A stretch of DNA of 26,350 nt from Merdiplasma sp045118075 (GCA_045118075.1 JBGUOI010000227.1:1-26350); one strand, 5' to 3'; numbered from the stretch's first letter, positions 1 through 6,914 are shown. Made by a program: numbers and translations. The notes: generated from the sequence alone by a model not told the origin.

Positions 1-755
1 TGCCGATCGGGGAGACTATTTTTGAAGTGGATAAGCTCTGCTGCAAGGGCGTATTCAAGGATATCTCCTTCCATGTTAAACGCGGCGAGATCGTCGGCTT
101 TGCCGGTCTGATGGGCGCAGGCAGAACAGAGACCATGCGCGCGATCTTCGGCCTGGATCCGTTCGACAGCGGCCGGATCCTCATTCATGGCCAGGAGGTG
201 ACCATCAAAAAGCCAAGCGATGCCATCAGCCATAATCTGGTCATGCTTTCCGAGGACAGAAGGCAGTTTGGTATCATCCCCATCCGCTCGGTCATGGAAA
301 ATGCCAGTATTTCCAGCCTGGATAAGTTCTTCTACGGCGGACATGCGCACCGGCAGGAAGAGCGGGAGACGGTCGGAAAATACTTTGCAAGAATGAACGT
401 GAAAACGCCCAGTCTGGAGACACTCATCCAGGCGCTCAGCGGCGGCAACCAGCAGAAAGTCCTGCTGGCAAAATGGATGCTTCGTGAACCGGAGATCCTC
501 ATTCTGGATGAACCGACCAGAGGTATCGACGTCGGTGCGAAGTTCGAGATCTACAAGTTGATGACAGAGATGGTGGAGGAAGGAAAGACGGTCGTCATGG
601 TCTCCTCCGAACTGCCGGAGCTGATCGGCATGTGCGACAGGATCTATGTCATGAACAAGGGCCAGATCACAGGATGTCTTGAGGATCCTGCGGAATTCAC
701 CCAGGAAGCCATCATGAGATACGCGACAGGAACTGAGAAAATGGAGGTGCAGTGA
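1..755 (+). CDS. Sugar ABC transporter ATP-binding protein, C-terminal part (RbsA/MglA type), 5' end outside window
   Basis: Cytoplasmic ATPase energising import of a monosaccharide or polyol through the permease encoded next. The reading frame is open from the first complete codon at base 3, so the gene begins before the window; the GTG at 27 is only an internal valine. What is visible is the second nucleotide-binding domain of a two-domain RbsA-type protein: the degenerate P-loop GLMGAGRTE typical of the second domain, the signature LSGGNQQK, and Walker B ILILDEPTRGIDVGAK followed by the switch region VMVSSELPEL. The stop TGA (753-755) shares its last base with the ATG of the permease gene, so the two are translationally coupled. 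The substrate cannot be read from this domain. Family is secure; specificity is open. Confidence 0.95.
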   Translation, partial: PIGETIFEVDKLCCKGVFKDISFHVKRGEIVGFAGLMGAGRTETMRAIFGLDPFDSGRILIHGQEVTIKKPSDAISHNLVMLSEDRRQFGIIPIRSVMENASISSLDKFFYGGHAHRQEERETVGKYFARMNVKTPSLETLIQALSGGNQQKVLLAKWMLREPEILILDEPTRGIDVGAKFEIYKLMTEMVEEGKTVVMVSSELPELIGMCDRIYVMNKGQITGCLEDPAEFTQEAIMRYATGTEKMEVQ

Positions 756-1735
756 TGAAAAACTCAAAAGCCGGGCAGGTGCTCGAGAAATATTCGATCT
801 ATTTTATTCTGGTGCTGATGTTCATTCTTTGCTCACTGCTCAATAAGAACTTCCTTTCATCCAGGAATATCATCAACATCGCCCGTCAGCTGACCGTGGG
901 CATCATCCTGGCCTACGGCGAGATGCTTCTCGTCATCTCGGGCCTGATCGACCTTTCCGTCGGTTCCGTTCTGGCACTGGCCGGATGCCTTTCGATCTAC
1001 AGCTTTTATGCGACAAAGTCGATCCTCGTTGCAATGCTGGTCGCCATCGGCGTCGGTGTCGGCTGCAACCTGATCAACGCCGTGCTGGTCACCCATTTCG
1101 GTGTGCCCGCATTCATCGCGACGCTGGCCATGCAGATGGCAGCGCGAGGCGCAGCCCTTTATTCAACCAACGGCCAGAACCTGCTTCAGCTGGGCAATTA
1201 CGTGAATGTCGGTCAGGGAAGCATCGGGGTGATCCCCGTCCCGGTCATATTCATGGTGGTGATCACGGTGATCATCTGGTATATCGTCAACCACACGCGC
1301 TACGGCCGGTCGCTGTACGCGATCGGCGGCAACGAAGCCGCAGCGGTCGCTTCCGGTATCAACGTAAAGCGCAGCAAATACATCACCTACGTGATCAACG
1401 GCATCCTGGCAGGCATCGCAGGCGTGATCTTCATGTCCCGCGTTAACGCCGGTCTTCCCAACGGTGCTGTCGGTTACGAAATGGAAGGTCTGACCGCTAC
1501 GATCGTCGGCGGCACCAGCTTCTCAGGCGGTATCGGAACCACCATGGGCACGCTTGCCGGCGCGTTCATCATCGGTTTCCTGAACAACATCATGAACCTG
1601 AACGGCGTGGACTCATACGTACAGCAGATGGTCAAAGGTCTGATCATCGCGGTGGCCGTGGTCTTCGATATCCGTTCGAAGAGCCGCAAGACCAGGAAAG
1701 TCATTCTGGTCGAGGATGAAAAGAAAGAGAAATAA
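755..1735 (+). CDS. Sugar ABC transporter permease (RbsC type, BPD_transp_2 family)
   Basis: Integral membrane permease of a ribose/galactose-type ABC importer. The protein is about 326 residues with many hydrophobic segments. It has the family landmark GLIDLSVGSVLALAG near residue 65, the loop RYGRSLYAIGGNEAAAVASGI that contacts the ATPase, and the late motif TATIVGGTSFSGG. A GTG at 752 lies in frame, but the ATG at 755 is preferred: GGAGG at 743-747 sits at good spacing and the ATG overlaps the upstream stop by one base. A basic tail (KSRKTRK) ends the protein. The binding-protein gene follows after 68 bases. Role in uptake of a sugar or sugar alcohol is inferred from the dehydrogenases downstream. 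Confidence 0.95.
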   Translation: MKNSKAGQVLEKYSIYFILVLMFILCSLLNKNFLSSRNIINIARQLTVGIILAYGEMLLVISGLIDLSVGSVLALAGCLSIYSFYATKSILVAMLVAIGVGVGCNLINAVLVTHFGVPAFIATLAMQMAARGAALYSTNGQNLLQLGNYVNVGQGSIGVIPVPVIFMVVITVIIWYIVNHTRYGRSLYAIGGNEAAAVASGINVKRSKYITYVINGILAGIAGVIFMSRVNAGLPNGAVGYEMEGLTATIVGGTSFSGGIGTTMGTLAGAFIIGFLNNIMNLNGVDSYVQQMVKGLIIAVAVVFDIRSKSRKTRKVILVEDEKKEK

Positions 1736-1803
1736 TCTCTTTTCCTTAAATGAATGCACAAGTTGCAGAACTTTTAAACTATATTTTTCAAGGAGGTAAT
1801 CAC

Positions 1804-2766
1804 ATGAAGAAAAGAACAGTTGGTATGTTGGTAGGCGCAGCCGTTCTGTCCCTGACAATGGCTACCGGCGCTCTGGCTGATGACGCTTTCAGAGTTGCTT
1901 ACATCGCAAGAGCACAGGAAGACTCCTTCGCAGCATGGCTGGCAGATGAGCTCAGAGCTCAGTTCGATACGTATGATGACATGACTCTGGACGTATTCGA
2001 TGGCCAGGCTAACGATGAGAAAGAAAACTCCCTGATTGAAAACTGCATCGCTAACGGCTATGACGGCATCATCATCCAGGCAAACAACGGTGAGGCTCAG
2101 CTTCCCTACATCCAGCAGGTCGTTGACGCAGGCATCCCCTGCATCACCACCAATCCGCGTGTTGAGTGCGAAGGCACAGGCTCCATCGATGCTGATCCGT
2201 ACGAGCAGGCGAAAGTAAACTGCGATATCGCTGTTGACCAGATCCCCGAGAACGCAAAAGTTGTCGTTCTTCTTGGACCGGCCGGCAACTTCCACAGCAC
2301 TGAGAGAAGAAACGCTTGGCAGGCTGAGTTCTTTGACAAGAGGCCGGACGTTGAGATCGTTGCTGAAGATATCGCTAACTGGAACAAAGACGAAGCTATG
2401 ACCCTTATGGAAGACTGGGTACAGGCTAATGATCACATCGATGCCATCATCTCCATGAACGACAATATGTGCGCAGGCGCTCTTGAAGTTGTTAAAGATG
2501 ATCCCGCATACGACGGCGTTTGGTCCTATGGTGTTGACGGCACCGCTGAAGCTTGCCTGCTTATCCAGGAAGGCCGCATGACCTCCACCGGTCTGCAGTC
2601 CGCTGGTGACCTTGCTCAGATGAACGCTGAGTACATGCACAAAGTCCTTACCGGCGAAATGGAAGTTACCGATGTATACGATAACGTTCCCGCTCCGCTT
2701 ATCACCAAGGACAATGTTGACGAGTACGTTGAGATGTACAAGGCTAACGGCCAGATCAAGGAGTGA
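1804..2766 (+). CDS. Sugar-binding protein of ABC importer (Peripla_BP_4 type), signal peptide without lipobox
   Basis: Extracytoplasmic receptor delivering substrate to the permease and ATPase encoded upstream. The ATG at 1804 follows a strong AAGGAGGT at 1790-1797; an in-frame ATG at 1750 lacks such a site. Residues 1-25 form a signal peptide (MKKR, hydrophobic core, cleavage after ATGALA), and mature protein begins DDAFRVAYIARAQEDSF. The type I periplasmic-binding fold shows in IIIQANNGEA, VVVLLGPAGN, DAIISMNDNMCAGA and WSYGVDGTAEA. At about 320 residues it is of normal length. There is no cysteine near the cleavage site, unlike the usual lipid-anchored binding proteins of Gram-positive bacteria. 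The gene uses GCT and GTT codons more than its neighbours, as highly expressed genes often do. Ligand unknown; a pentose, hexose or polyol is plausible. Confidence 0.93.
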   Translation: MKKRTVGMLVGAAVLSLTMATGALADDAFRVAYIARAQEDSFAAWLADELRAQFDTYDDMTLDVFDGQANDEKENSLIENCIANGYDGIIIQANNGEAQLPYIQQVVDAGIPCITTNPRVECEGTGSIDADPYEQAKVNCDIAVDQIPENAKVVVLLGPAGNFHSTERRNAWQAEFFDKRPDVEIVAEDIANWNKDEAMTLMEDWVQANDHIDAIISMNDNMCAGALEVVKDDPAYDGVWSYGVDGTAEACLLIQEGRMTSTGLQSAGDLAQMNAEYMHKVLTGEMEVTDVYDNVPAPLITKDNVDEYVEMYKANGQIKE

Positions 2767-2813
2767 TCACGCTGGTTAAGTGAACCTTGATCCAATCAGA
2801 TAGTATTGGAAGG

Positions 2814-2856
2814 GGGAGCGGCAGGCCTTGGTCTGCCGTTCCCTGTTCTTAACAGG
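2814..2856 (+). other. Hairpin pair between the binding-protein gene and the SDR gene
   Basis: Arm GGGAGCGGCAG (2814-2824) pairs with CTGCCGTTCCC (2833-2843) over 11 positions with one G.U. A second small hairpin, CCTGTT (2842-2847) with AACAGG (2851-2856), follows directly and shares bases 2842-2843. No T-run follows, so this is not a standard terminator. Its place just after a binding-protein gene fits a 3'-protecting or partial-termination structure that raises the binding protein above the downstream enzymes. That role is inference. Confidence 0.55.
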
Positions 2857-2877
2857 CAGGTTTTAGGAGAGAAACAT

Positions 2878-3660
2878 ATGCAGAAAGATTTTGTAAGCAA
2901 GCTGTTTTCCGTTGAAGGAAAAGTAGCTCTGGTCACCGGCGCAGGCCGCGGCATCGGCCAGGTGATCGCCAGGGATCTGGCGAGGGCAGGCGCGGACATC
3001 GCCATCTTCTCCCGTTCGGGAGCGGATGAGACCGTAAAACTGATCGAAGGCGAAGGCGGAAAAGCCGTCAGCATCATTGCGGACTGCACCAGTGAAGAAC
3101 AGGTGAAAGCCGGACTGGCGGAAGTGATCAAAGTCTACGGAAAACTTGATATCGTGGTGAATAATGCCGGTGTCTGCTATCACAAGAGCATGTTCGAAGC
3201 GAGCGTCGAGGAGTTCAGGGAGTGCCTGGACATCAACCTGACCGGCGAATATATCGTGTGCAGAGAAGCCGCCCGTGTCATGATCGACTTAGGCTGCAAG
3301 GGAAGCATCATCAATATTGCTTCCATTTCCGGTTCCATCGCCAACATCCCGCAGAAGCAGGCTGCTTATAATGCGTCCAAGGCGGGCGTTATGCAGATGA
3401 CCAAGAGCCTGGCAATCGAGCTGGTAGACAATAATATCCGAGTAAACAGCATCAGCCCCGGCTATATTGCAACGCCCATGTCCGTGGATCCGAATTTTGT
3501 GGAGCCGGAGCTTCTGGAAGCATGGAAACCGCTGATGCCGATGCACCGCATGGCTAAACCGGAAGAATTGGTCGGCGCGGTGATCTGGCTCGCCTCCGAT
3601 GCCTCCACCTATACCAACGGCACAGATATCATCATTGATGGTCTGTATACAGCCGTTTAA
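2878..3660 (+). CDS. Short-chain dehydrogenase/reductase (SDR), probably polyol/sugar type
   Basis: Cytoplasmic NAD(P)-dependent oxidoreductase of about 260 residues, the classical SDR length. The ATG at 2878 follows TAGGAGAG (2864-2871); an upstream in-frame ATG at 2806 would run through the intergenic hairpin and lacks a ribosome site. Visible are the cofactor glycine motif TGAGRGIG (residues 20-27), NNAG (95-98), a serine in SISGS (about 151), and the catalytic YNASK (Tyr164, Lys168). SPGYIATPM and the C-terminal TNGTDIIIDG complete the fold. It lies between an ABC sugar importer and a zinc dehydrogenase, so oxidation or reduction of the imported carbohydrate is likely. Relatives act on gluconate, arabinitol, sorbitol or sorbose, and the exact substrate cannot be read here. 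Confidence 0.93.
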   Translation: MQKDFVSKLFSVEGKVALVTGAGRGIGQVIARDLARAGADIAIFSRSGADETVKLIEGEGGKAVSIIADCTSEEQVKAGLAEVIKVYGKLDIVVNNAGVCYHKSMFEASVEEFRECLDINLTGEYIVCREAARVMIDLGCKGSIINIASISGSIANIPQKQAAYNASKAGVMQMTKSLAIELVDNNIRVNSISPGYIATPMSVDPNFVEPELLEAWKPLMPMHRMAKPEELVGAVIWLASDASTYTNGTDIIIDGLYTAV

Positions 3661-3697
3661 TGACGGCCGAAATCGAAAAAGAAAGGGATGATCAACT

Positions 3698-4822
3698 ATG
3701 GGAAAGAAATACATCAACAGAGGCGCTTTCATGACAGAAGTCGATAAAATGGTCGTTGTTGACGAGACCAATGTCGATGAGATCGTTAAAGATGCCGACA
3801 TGGCTGCCAAAATGAAAGCGCAGCTTGAAGTGAAACCGCTTCGCGACGACCAGGTCCTGATCGAAGTAGAGTGCGTAGGCGTGTGCGGATCTGACGTTCA
3901 CTATTTCCATGATGGCCGCTGCGGTACTTTCCTGGTTGAGAAGGACAGGGATATCCCGTTCATGCTCGGCCATGAGTGCTCAGGCACTATCGTTGAAGTA
4001 GGTAAAGACGTGACCAACGTGAAGGTCGGCGACCGTGTCTGCTGCGAGCCCTCCATTACCTGCGGCAAGTGCGAATTCTGCAAATCCGGTCACTACAATC
4101 TTTGCCCGGACGTTATCTTCTGGGCAACCCCGCCTGTACAGGGCTGCTATATGAAGTATGTTCCGTTCCAGGCAGATCTCTGCTTCAAGCTTCCGGAAGG
4201 AATGGATGCCGTTCAGGGCGCTCTGATCGAGCCGTTCGCGACCGGTATGTATGCAGCTGAAAAAGGCGAGATCACTGTCGGCCATACGGTAGCGATCCTT
4301 GGCAGCGGCTGCATCGGCCTGATGACCATGCTTGCCTGCAAAGCAAGAGGCGCCAGCCAGATCATCGTCTGCGACCTTGAAGATATCCGTCTGGACAAGG
4401 CAAAAGAACTCGGCGCTGATTATGTGATCAACGGCAGAAGAGAAGATGCTATTGAGCGCATTAAAGAGCTGACCGGCGGCAGAGGCCCGGATGTAGTCTT
4501 CGAGACAGCCGGCAGCAAGTTTACCATCGCCCAGACCGCACACATCGCCCGCCGCGGCGGACGCATCGTGCTGGTCGGAATGTCCGCGGAAGAAGAGCTT
4601 ACCTTCAACTTCGGCCAGGTCATGGCGAAAGAGCTGGAGATCCGCTCACTGTTCCGCTATGTGAACATGTTCCCGAAGAGTGTGGCGGCTGTTGCCAGCG
4701 GACTTGCACCGGTTCAGAAAGTTGCGACACATTCTTACAGCCTCGACCAGATCCAGCAGGCATTTGAAGACTCCGTCAACAAGAAGAACGAAGTCGTCAA
4801 GGCTGTGATCAAGTTCGACTAA
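3698..4822 (+). CDS. Zinc-dependent medium-chain dehydrogenase (sorbitol/L-iditol/xylitol dehydrogenase-like)
   Basis: Cytoplasmic NAD-dependent alcohol dehydrogenase of 374 residues, slightly long for the family. Catalytic zinc ligands appear as GVCGSDVHYFHDG (Cys63) and GHE (His92-Glu93); structural zinc cysteines are 122, 125, 128 and 136 in CGKCEFCKSGHYNLC. The Rossmann motif is GSGCIG. The motif GSDVHYFHDG and the conserved EPFATGMYA resemble polyol dehydrogenases. The ATG at 3698 follows GAAAGGGA (3681-3688); ATG at 3731 is an alternative start with a weaker site. The N-terminus carries extra residues (about 20-40) before the usual first strands. With the SDR gene 37 bases upstream it could complete a two-step polyol-to-sugar conversion. 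A terminator follows. Confidence 0.93.
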   Translation: MGKKYINRGAFMTEVDKMVVVDETNVDEIVKDADMAAKMKAQLEVKPLRDDQVLIEVECVGVCGSDVHYFHDGRCGTFLVEKDRDIPFMLGHECSGTIVEVGKDVTNVKVGDRVCCEPSITCGKCEFCKSGHYNLCPDVIFWATPPVQGCYMKYVPFQADLCFKLPEGMDAVQGALIEPFATGMYAAEKGEITVGHTVAILGSGCIGLMTMLACKARGASQIIVCDLEDIRLDKAKELGADYVINGRREDAIERIKELTGGRGPDVVFETAGSKFTIAQTAHIARRGGRIVLVGMSAEEELTFNFGQVMAKELEIRSLFRYVNMFPKSVAAVASGLAPVQKVATHSYSLDQIQQAFEDSVNKKNEVVKAVIKFD

Positions 4823-4847
4823 GCGATAATTTCTGAAACATAATTAG

Positions 4848-4954
4848 AAGCCAGGCAAAGAGGAACCTGAGCACGTTGCTGACTTGAAAAGGCTGCGCCG
4901 CCTTTTCCTGCGTCAGCTTCCTACCGCTCATGACCCTCTCTGCCTGGCTTTTTT
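4848..4954 (+). terminator. Nested multi-stem intrinsic terminator after the polyol dehydrogenase operon
   Basis: Outer stem AAGCCAGGCA (4848-4857) pairs with TGCCTGGCTT (4941-4950), continued by AGAGG (4859-4863) with CCTCT (4935-4939), then a T-run to 4954. Inside are TGAGC (4868-4872)/GCTCA (4926-4930), GCTGAC (4878-4883)/GTCAGC (4912-4917) and AAAAGGC (4887-4893)/GCCTTTT (4900-4906). All stems are nested on one axis, making an unusually long rod of about 100 nt. It ends the sugar/polyol operon. Confidence 0.8.
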
Positions 4955-4975
4955 ATTCTCCAGTTCCTCCGCCAA

Positions 4976-5004
4976 GCGTGGCAGGGGACGGTTCTCTGTC
5001 ACGC
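4976..5004 (+). repeat. Small hairpin repeat, copy 1 (core GGGGACGGTTCTCT)
   Basis: Twenty-nine bases centred on G4990 fold over 14 consecutive pairs; all three departures from Watson-Crick are G.T in the + orientation, so + strand RNA or single-stranded DNA folds well and the complement less so. It follows the dehydrogenase terminator. Inverted copy at 5211-5239, third copy at 9107-9129. Confidence 0.75.
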
Positions 5005-5045
5005 ATTGATGGAAGGGGCAGTCTTCTGCCTTAAAATCGGGATTA

Positions 5046-5175
5046 AAAACCATCACCCTATTCCAAAGGGGACGTTACCGCAGCGCCGGTACTTGACGAG
5101 GGCGAAGCCCGAGTCTTAGTACCGCTGCGCGAGGTAAGAGCGCGAGCGTTCCCCGTGGAATAGGATGATGGTTTT
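5046..5175. repeat. 130-nt nested palindrome, possible structured RNA or transposition-type hairpin
   Basis: Arms AAAACCATCA (5046-5055) and TGATGGTTTT (5166-5175) pair perfectly, followed by CCTATTCC (5057-5064)/GGAATAGG (5157-5164), GGGG (5068-5071)/CCCC (5151-5154), TTACC (5075-5079)/GGTAA (5133-5137), GCAGC (5080-5084)/GCTGC (5124-5128), GGTACT (5088-5093)/AGTACC (5118-5123), GAC (5095-5097)/GTC (5113-5115) and GGGC (5100-5103)/GCCC (5107-5110) capped by GAA. A symmetric GA/GA internal loop lies at 5098-5099 and 5111-5112. Bases 5138-5146 are unpaired on one side. Not recognised as a named RNA class. Confidence 0.75.
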
Positions 5176-5210
5176 GATTTCTATGTGTTCCAAGACTGTC
5201 CCTGTCACTA

Positions 5211-5239
5211 CCATGATAGAGGACCGTCCCCTGTCACGC
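5211..5239 (-). repeat. Small hairpin repeat, copy 2, inverted, abutting a stop codon
   Basis: Read on the minus strand this is the same hairpin as at 4976-5004, with core GGGGACGGTCCTCT. It keeps most pairs, with G.T wobbles and one A.C mismatch. It begins within the TAG stop of the AEC transporter gene, so it would form the first part of that gene's 3' untranslated region. Confidence 0.7.
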
Positions 5240-6177
5240 TACAGCCATCCCATCCCCGCCAGCATGCTGATCAGCGCAAACAGACTCAGCAGGCTCAGTA
5301 CGGATGTGGTGGCGACGATCTCGGAGGCGAGATCTCCGTTTCCGCCCATTGCCTGGGCCATAGGGGCTGAGGCGACAGCGGTGGGGGAGGCAAAGACGGC
5401 GAGCATGGCAGCTATGGCGCCGCCCCGGTAGCCTAACGGGCCGACGATCGCGATCGCGGCGAGCGGCATCAGGATCAGCTTGATCAGGGAGGCGAGGGCG
5501 AGCAGCGGGAGATGCTTCCGGAAGCTCTTAAAGGAGAGTACACCGCCCAGGGCTACCAGGCCTATGGGGGTGGCCGCGTTTCCCAGGCTCCTGACCGGAG
5601 TGTCGATCACTTTAGGGAGATTGAGTTTCAACAGGGAGAATATAATGCCGATGATGCCGGCAATAACGATCGGGTTTTTAAAGATCCGTCCCAGGAGGTT
5701 TAGGGGGCGGATCTTTCCGCCTCTGGCAAGTTCGAAAATGACAACGCTTTCTATATTAATTGTCGGAACGACCAGCGCAGTCAGGGCGGCGATCAGGGCG
5801 GTACCCGCCTCGTCACAAAGGGCGGATGCGATCACGCCGCCGATCAGGACGGTATTTGCGCGGAAACATCCCTGAACAAGGGTGGAACGGTCTTTTTTTT
5901 CGGGTGCGGGCTTTTTCAGGGCAAACCATAGGATTACACAGCTGCCGATCAGCAGGGACTCGGTGATAATGATCAGCCTCAGATCGGCCATGGAGGAGAA
6001 TTCGGAACCGCGAATGCTGTTAAAAAGGGAAAGCGGGATCAGTACCCTAAAGAGCATCTGGTTGAGGGCTTTGAAGTTTTCCCTGGAGAAAACGCCGGTT
6101 ATCCGGATGAGGAAGCCTACCAGCATATAGACCATTAAGGGGACGACTACCCCTGCGGAGAGGGAGAGATTTTCCAT
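5239..6177 (-). CDS. AEC-family transporter (auxin efflux carrier / Mem_trans family)
   Basis: Integral membrane permease of 312 residues, the usual family length, probably moving an organic anion or small metabolite. It has alternating hydrophobic segments in two halves: MVYMLVGFLIRITGVFS near the N-terminus, the conserved LNQMLFRVLIPLSLFNSI, a central charged loop (KKPAPEKKDRST), and the second half with FKNPIVIAGIIGI, TPIGLVALGG and the late ASPTAVASAPMAQAMGG. The start at 6177 is preceded on its own strand by GAGGTAA at good spacing. It is transcribed alone, converging on the polyol operon; upstream on the same strand a terminator closes the peptide gene. The substrate is unknown; bacterial AEC members move malate, malonate and related acids. 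Its TAG stop touches the hairpin repeat. Confidence 0.9.
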   Translation of the reverse strand: MENLSLSAGVVVPLMVYMLVGFLIRITGVFSRENFKALNQMLFRVLIPLSLFNSIRGSEFSSMADLRLIIITESLLIGSCVILWFALKKPAPEKKDRSTLVQGCFRANTVLIGGVIASALCDEAGTALIAALTALVVPTINIESVVIFELARGGKIRPLNLLGRIFKNPIVIAGIIGIIFSLLKLNLPKVIDTPVRSLGNAATPIGLVALGGVLSFKSFRKHLPLLALASLIKLILMPLAAIAIVGPLGYRGGAIAAMLAVFASPTAVASAPMAQAMGGNGDLASEIVATTSVLSLLSLFALISMLAGMGWL

Positions 6178-6313
6178 AGATTTACCTCTGCACTTTAAAC
6201 GCTTTGTACGCAGCAGATCCGGAAGGGGCCGGTCTTTCCGGCACTGACAGCTGCTGCAATCATATTAGCACAGAGGGAAAGCAATATGCTATTTCTTTCT
6301 TTGATAAGGGAAT

Positions 6314-6353
6314 ACATAAAAGCCACCTTCCATCTGCGTGTGGAAGGTGGCTT
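6314..6353 (-). terminator. Intrinsic terminator after the double-glycine peptide gene
   Basis: Perfect 13-bp stem, AAGCCACCTTCCA (6320-6332) with TGGAAGGTGGCTT (6341-6353) and an 8-base loop. On the minus strand the stem runs into TTTTATGTATT, a modest T-rich tail. It lies 36 bases past the stop of the peptide gene and separates it from the transporter gene downstream. Confidence 0.8.
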
Positions 6354-6388
6354 CGGATAATCATTCATAATCTGCCCTTTGCCTTAAT

Positions 6389-6583
6389 TTACACAATTAC
6401 TCTTGCCGCATCAACTCCGGCCTTGATACAAGTGCCTTTTACCTTATTTACTGCCTCATTTAATGCTGCCTTCGGTATTACTGAGTCAATTACGATAGCC
6501 TTACCAACGTCGAGCAGGTAGAAACCGCCGTTAACCTGATCCATTTCCTCGATGTTCATTCTTTTAAGTTCTGTGTTCTTCAT
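6389..6583 (-). CDS. Small peptide with double-glycine leader (bacteriocin- or signal-peptide-like)
   Basis: Sixty-four-residue peptide. Residues 1-20 form a leader ending MNIEEMDQVNGG, which fits the double-glycine leader pattern position by position: Met -12, Asn -11, Glu -8, Met -7, Val -4, Gly -2, Gly -1. Such leaders are cut and exported by C39-peptidase ABC transporters. The 44-residue core is mildly hydrophobic and basic, with one cysteine (KGTCIKAG) and no GxxxG pair or lanthipeptide-type Ser/Thr/Cys enrichment. The ATG at 6583 follows AAGGAGAA at good spacing on its strand. The gene is clearly more AT-rich than its surroundings. A strong terminator follows. No processing transporter, immunity protein or maturase is in the window. 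It could be a bacteriocin, a quorum peptide or a secreted peptide of another role. Confidence 0.75.
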   Translation of the reverse strand: MKNTELKRMNIEEMDQVNGGFYLLDVGKAIVIDSVIPKAALNEAVNKVKGTCIKAGVDAARVIV

Positions 6584-6914
6584 TTTTTTATTCTCCTTTT
6601 CTTTTCTTAGTGTAAAAATTTTTTTTCTTTATATTCTGCTTCAGCATTTTTTGTTTGTTGTTTTGTGCTTTGCAATTATTTATACGGCGTTTCCTGCAAG
6701 TATCCATGAGAATTAATGTGAACGTTTTGTGAAATGAGAAACAGAGGCGTGAGGAGCCTGTCGTAAGCAAAGTAAACTTCCAATTGTCCGATGATATGGT
6801 ATTATGTAAGAAAGATCTGCAAAACAGCGGAGCATATTTGAAAACCTGTCGTTTTACAACAGGAAGTTCAATGTTTTTACAGAATCAATAGCAGAGGAAA
6901 CGGAAGGAGGATCT
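6584..6914. other. AT-rich gene-free region between divergent peptide and dehydrogenase genes
   Basis: This 331-base stretch must hold the promoters of both divergent genes. Bases 6590-6690 are very AT-rich, with long T-runs on the + strand (A-runs in the peptide gene leader). Weak dyads are seen: CAGAGGC..GCCTG (about 6742-6761) and CCTGT..ACAGG (about 6845-6863). No confident -35/-10 pair, riboswitch or small RNA could be assigned. A 60-codon open frame on the minus strand (6588-6770) looks fortuitous. Confidence 0.5.

Larger units (their letters stand above)
4976..5239. repeat. 264-bp composite inverted-repeat element between convergent genes
   Basis: The two ends are inverted copies of the same 29-nt hairpin (4976-5004 and 5211-5239). 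Inside these, GGGGCAGTCTT (5015-5025) is inverted as AAGACTGTCCC (5192-5202), with 10 of 11 bases matching. The centre is a 130-nt nested palindrome (5046-5175). No reading frame of interest is present. The form recalls non-autonomous palindromic repeats (REP/BIME or MITE-like), but no target-site duplication was established. The right end runs into the TAG stop (5239-5241) of the minus-strand transporter gene. Confidence 0.7.

Noticed and set aside
1774..2640. 288-codon open frame on the minus strand
   Set aside because: Antisense shadow of the sugar-binding protein gene, with no ribosome site or domain.
4976..5239. CRISPR array
   Set aside because: Repeats are inverted rather than direct, spacing is irregular and no cas genes are nearby.
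5165..6130. Several + strand open frames across the transporter gene
   Set aside because: Arg/Pro/Ser-rich shadows opposite a clear AEC-family membrane protein.
6588..6770. 60-codon minus-strand frame upstream of the peptide gene
   Set aside because: Low-complexity Lys-rich translation in an AT-rich leader, no credible ribosome site or family likeness.
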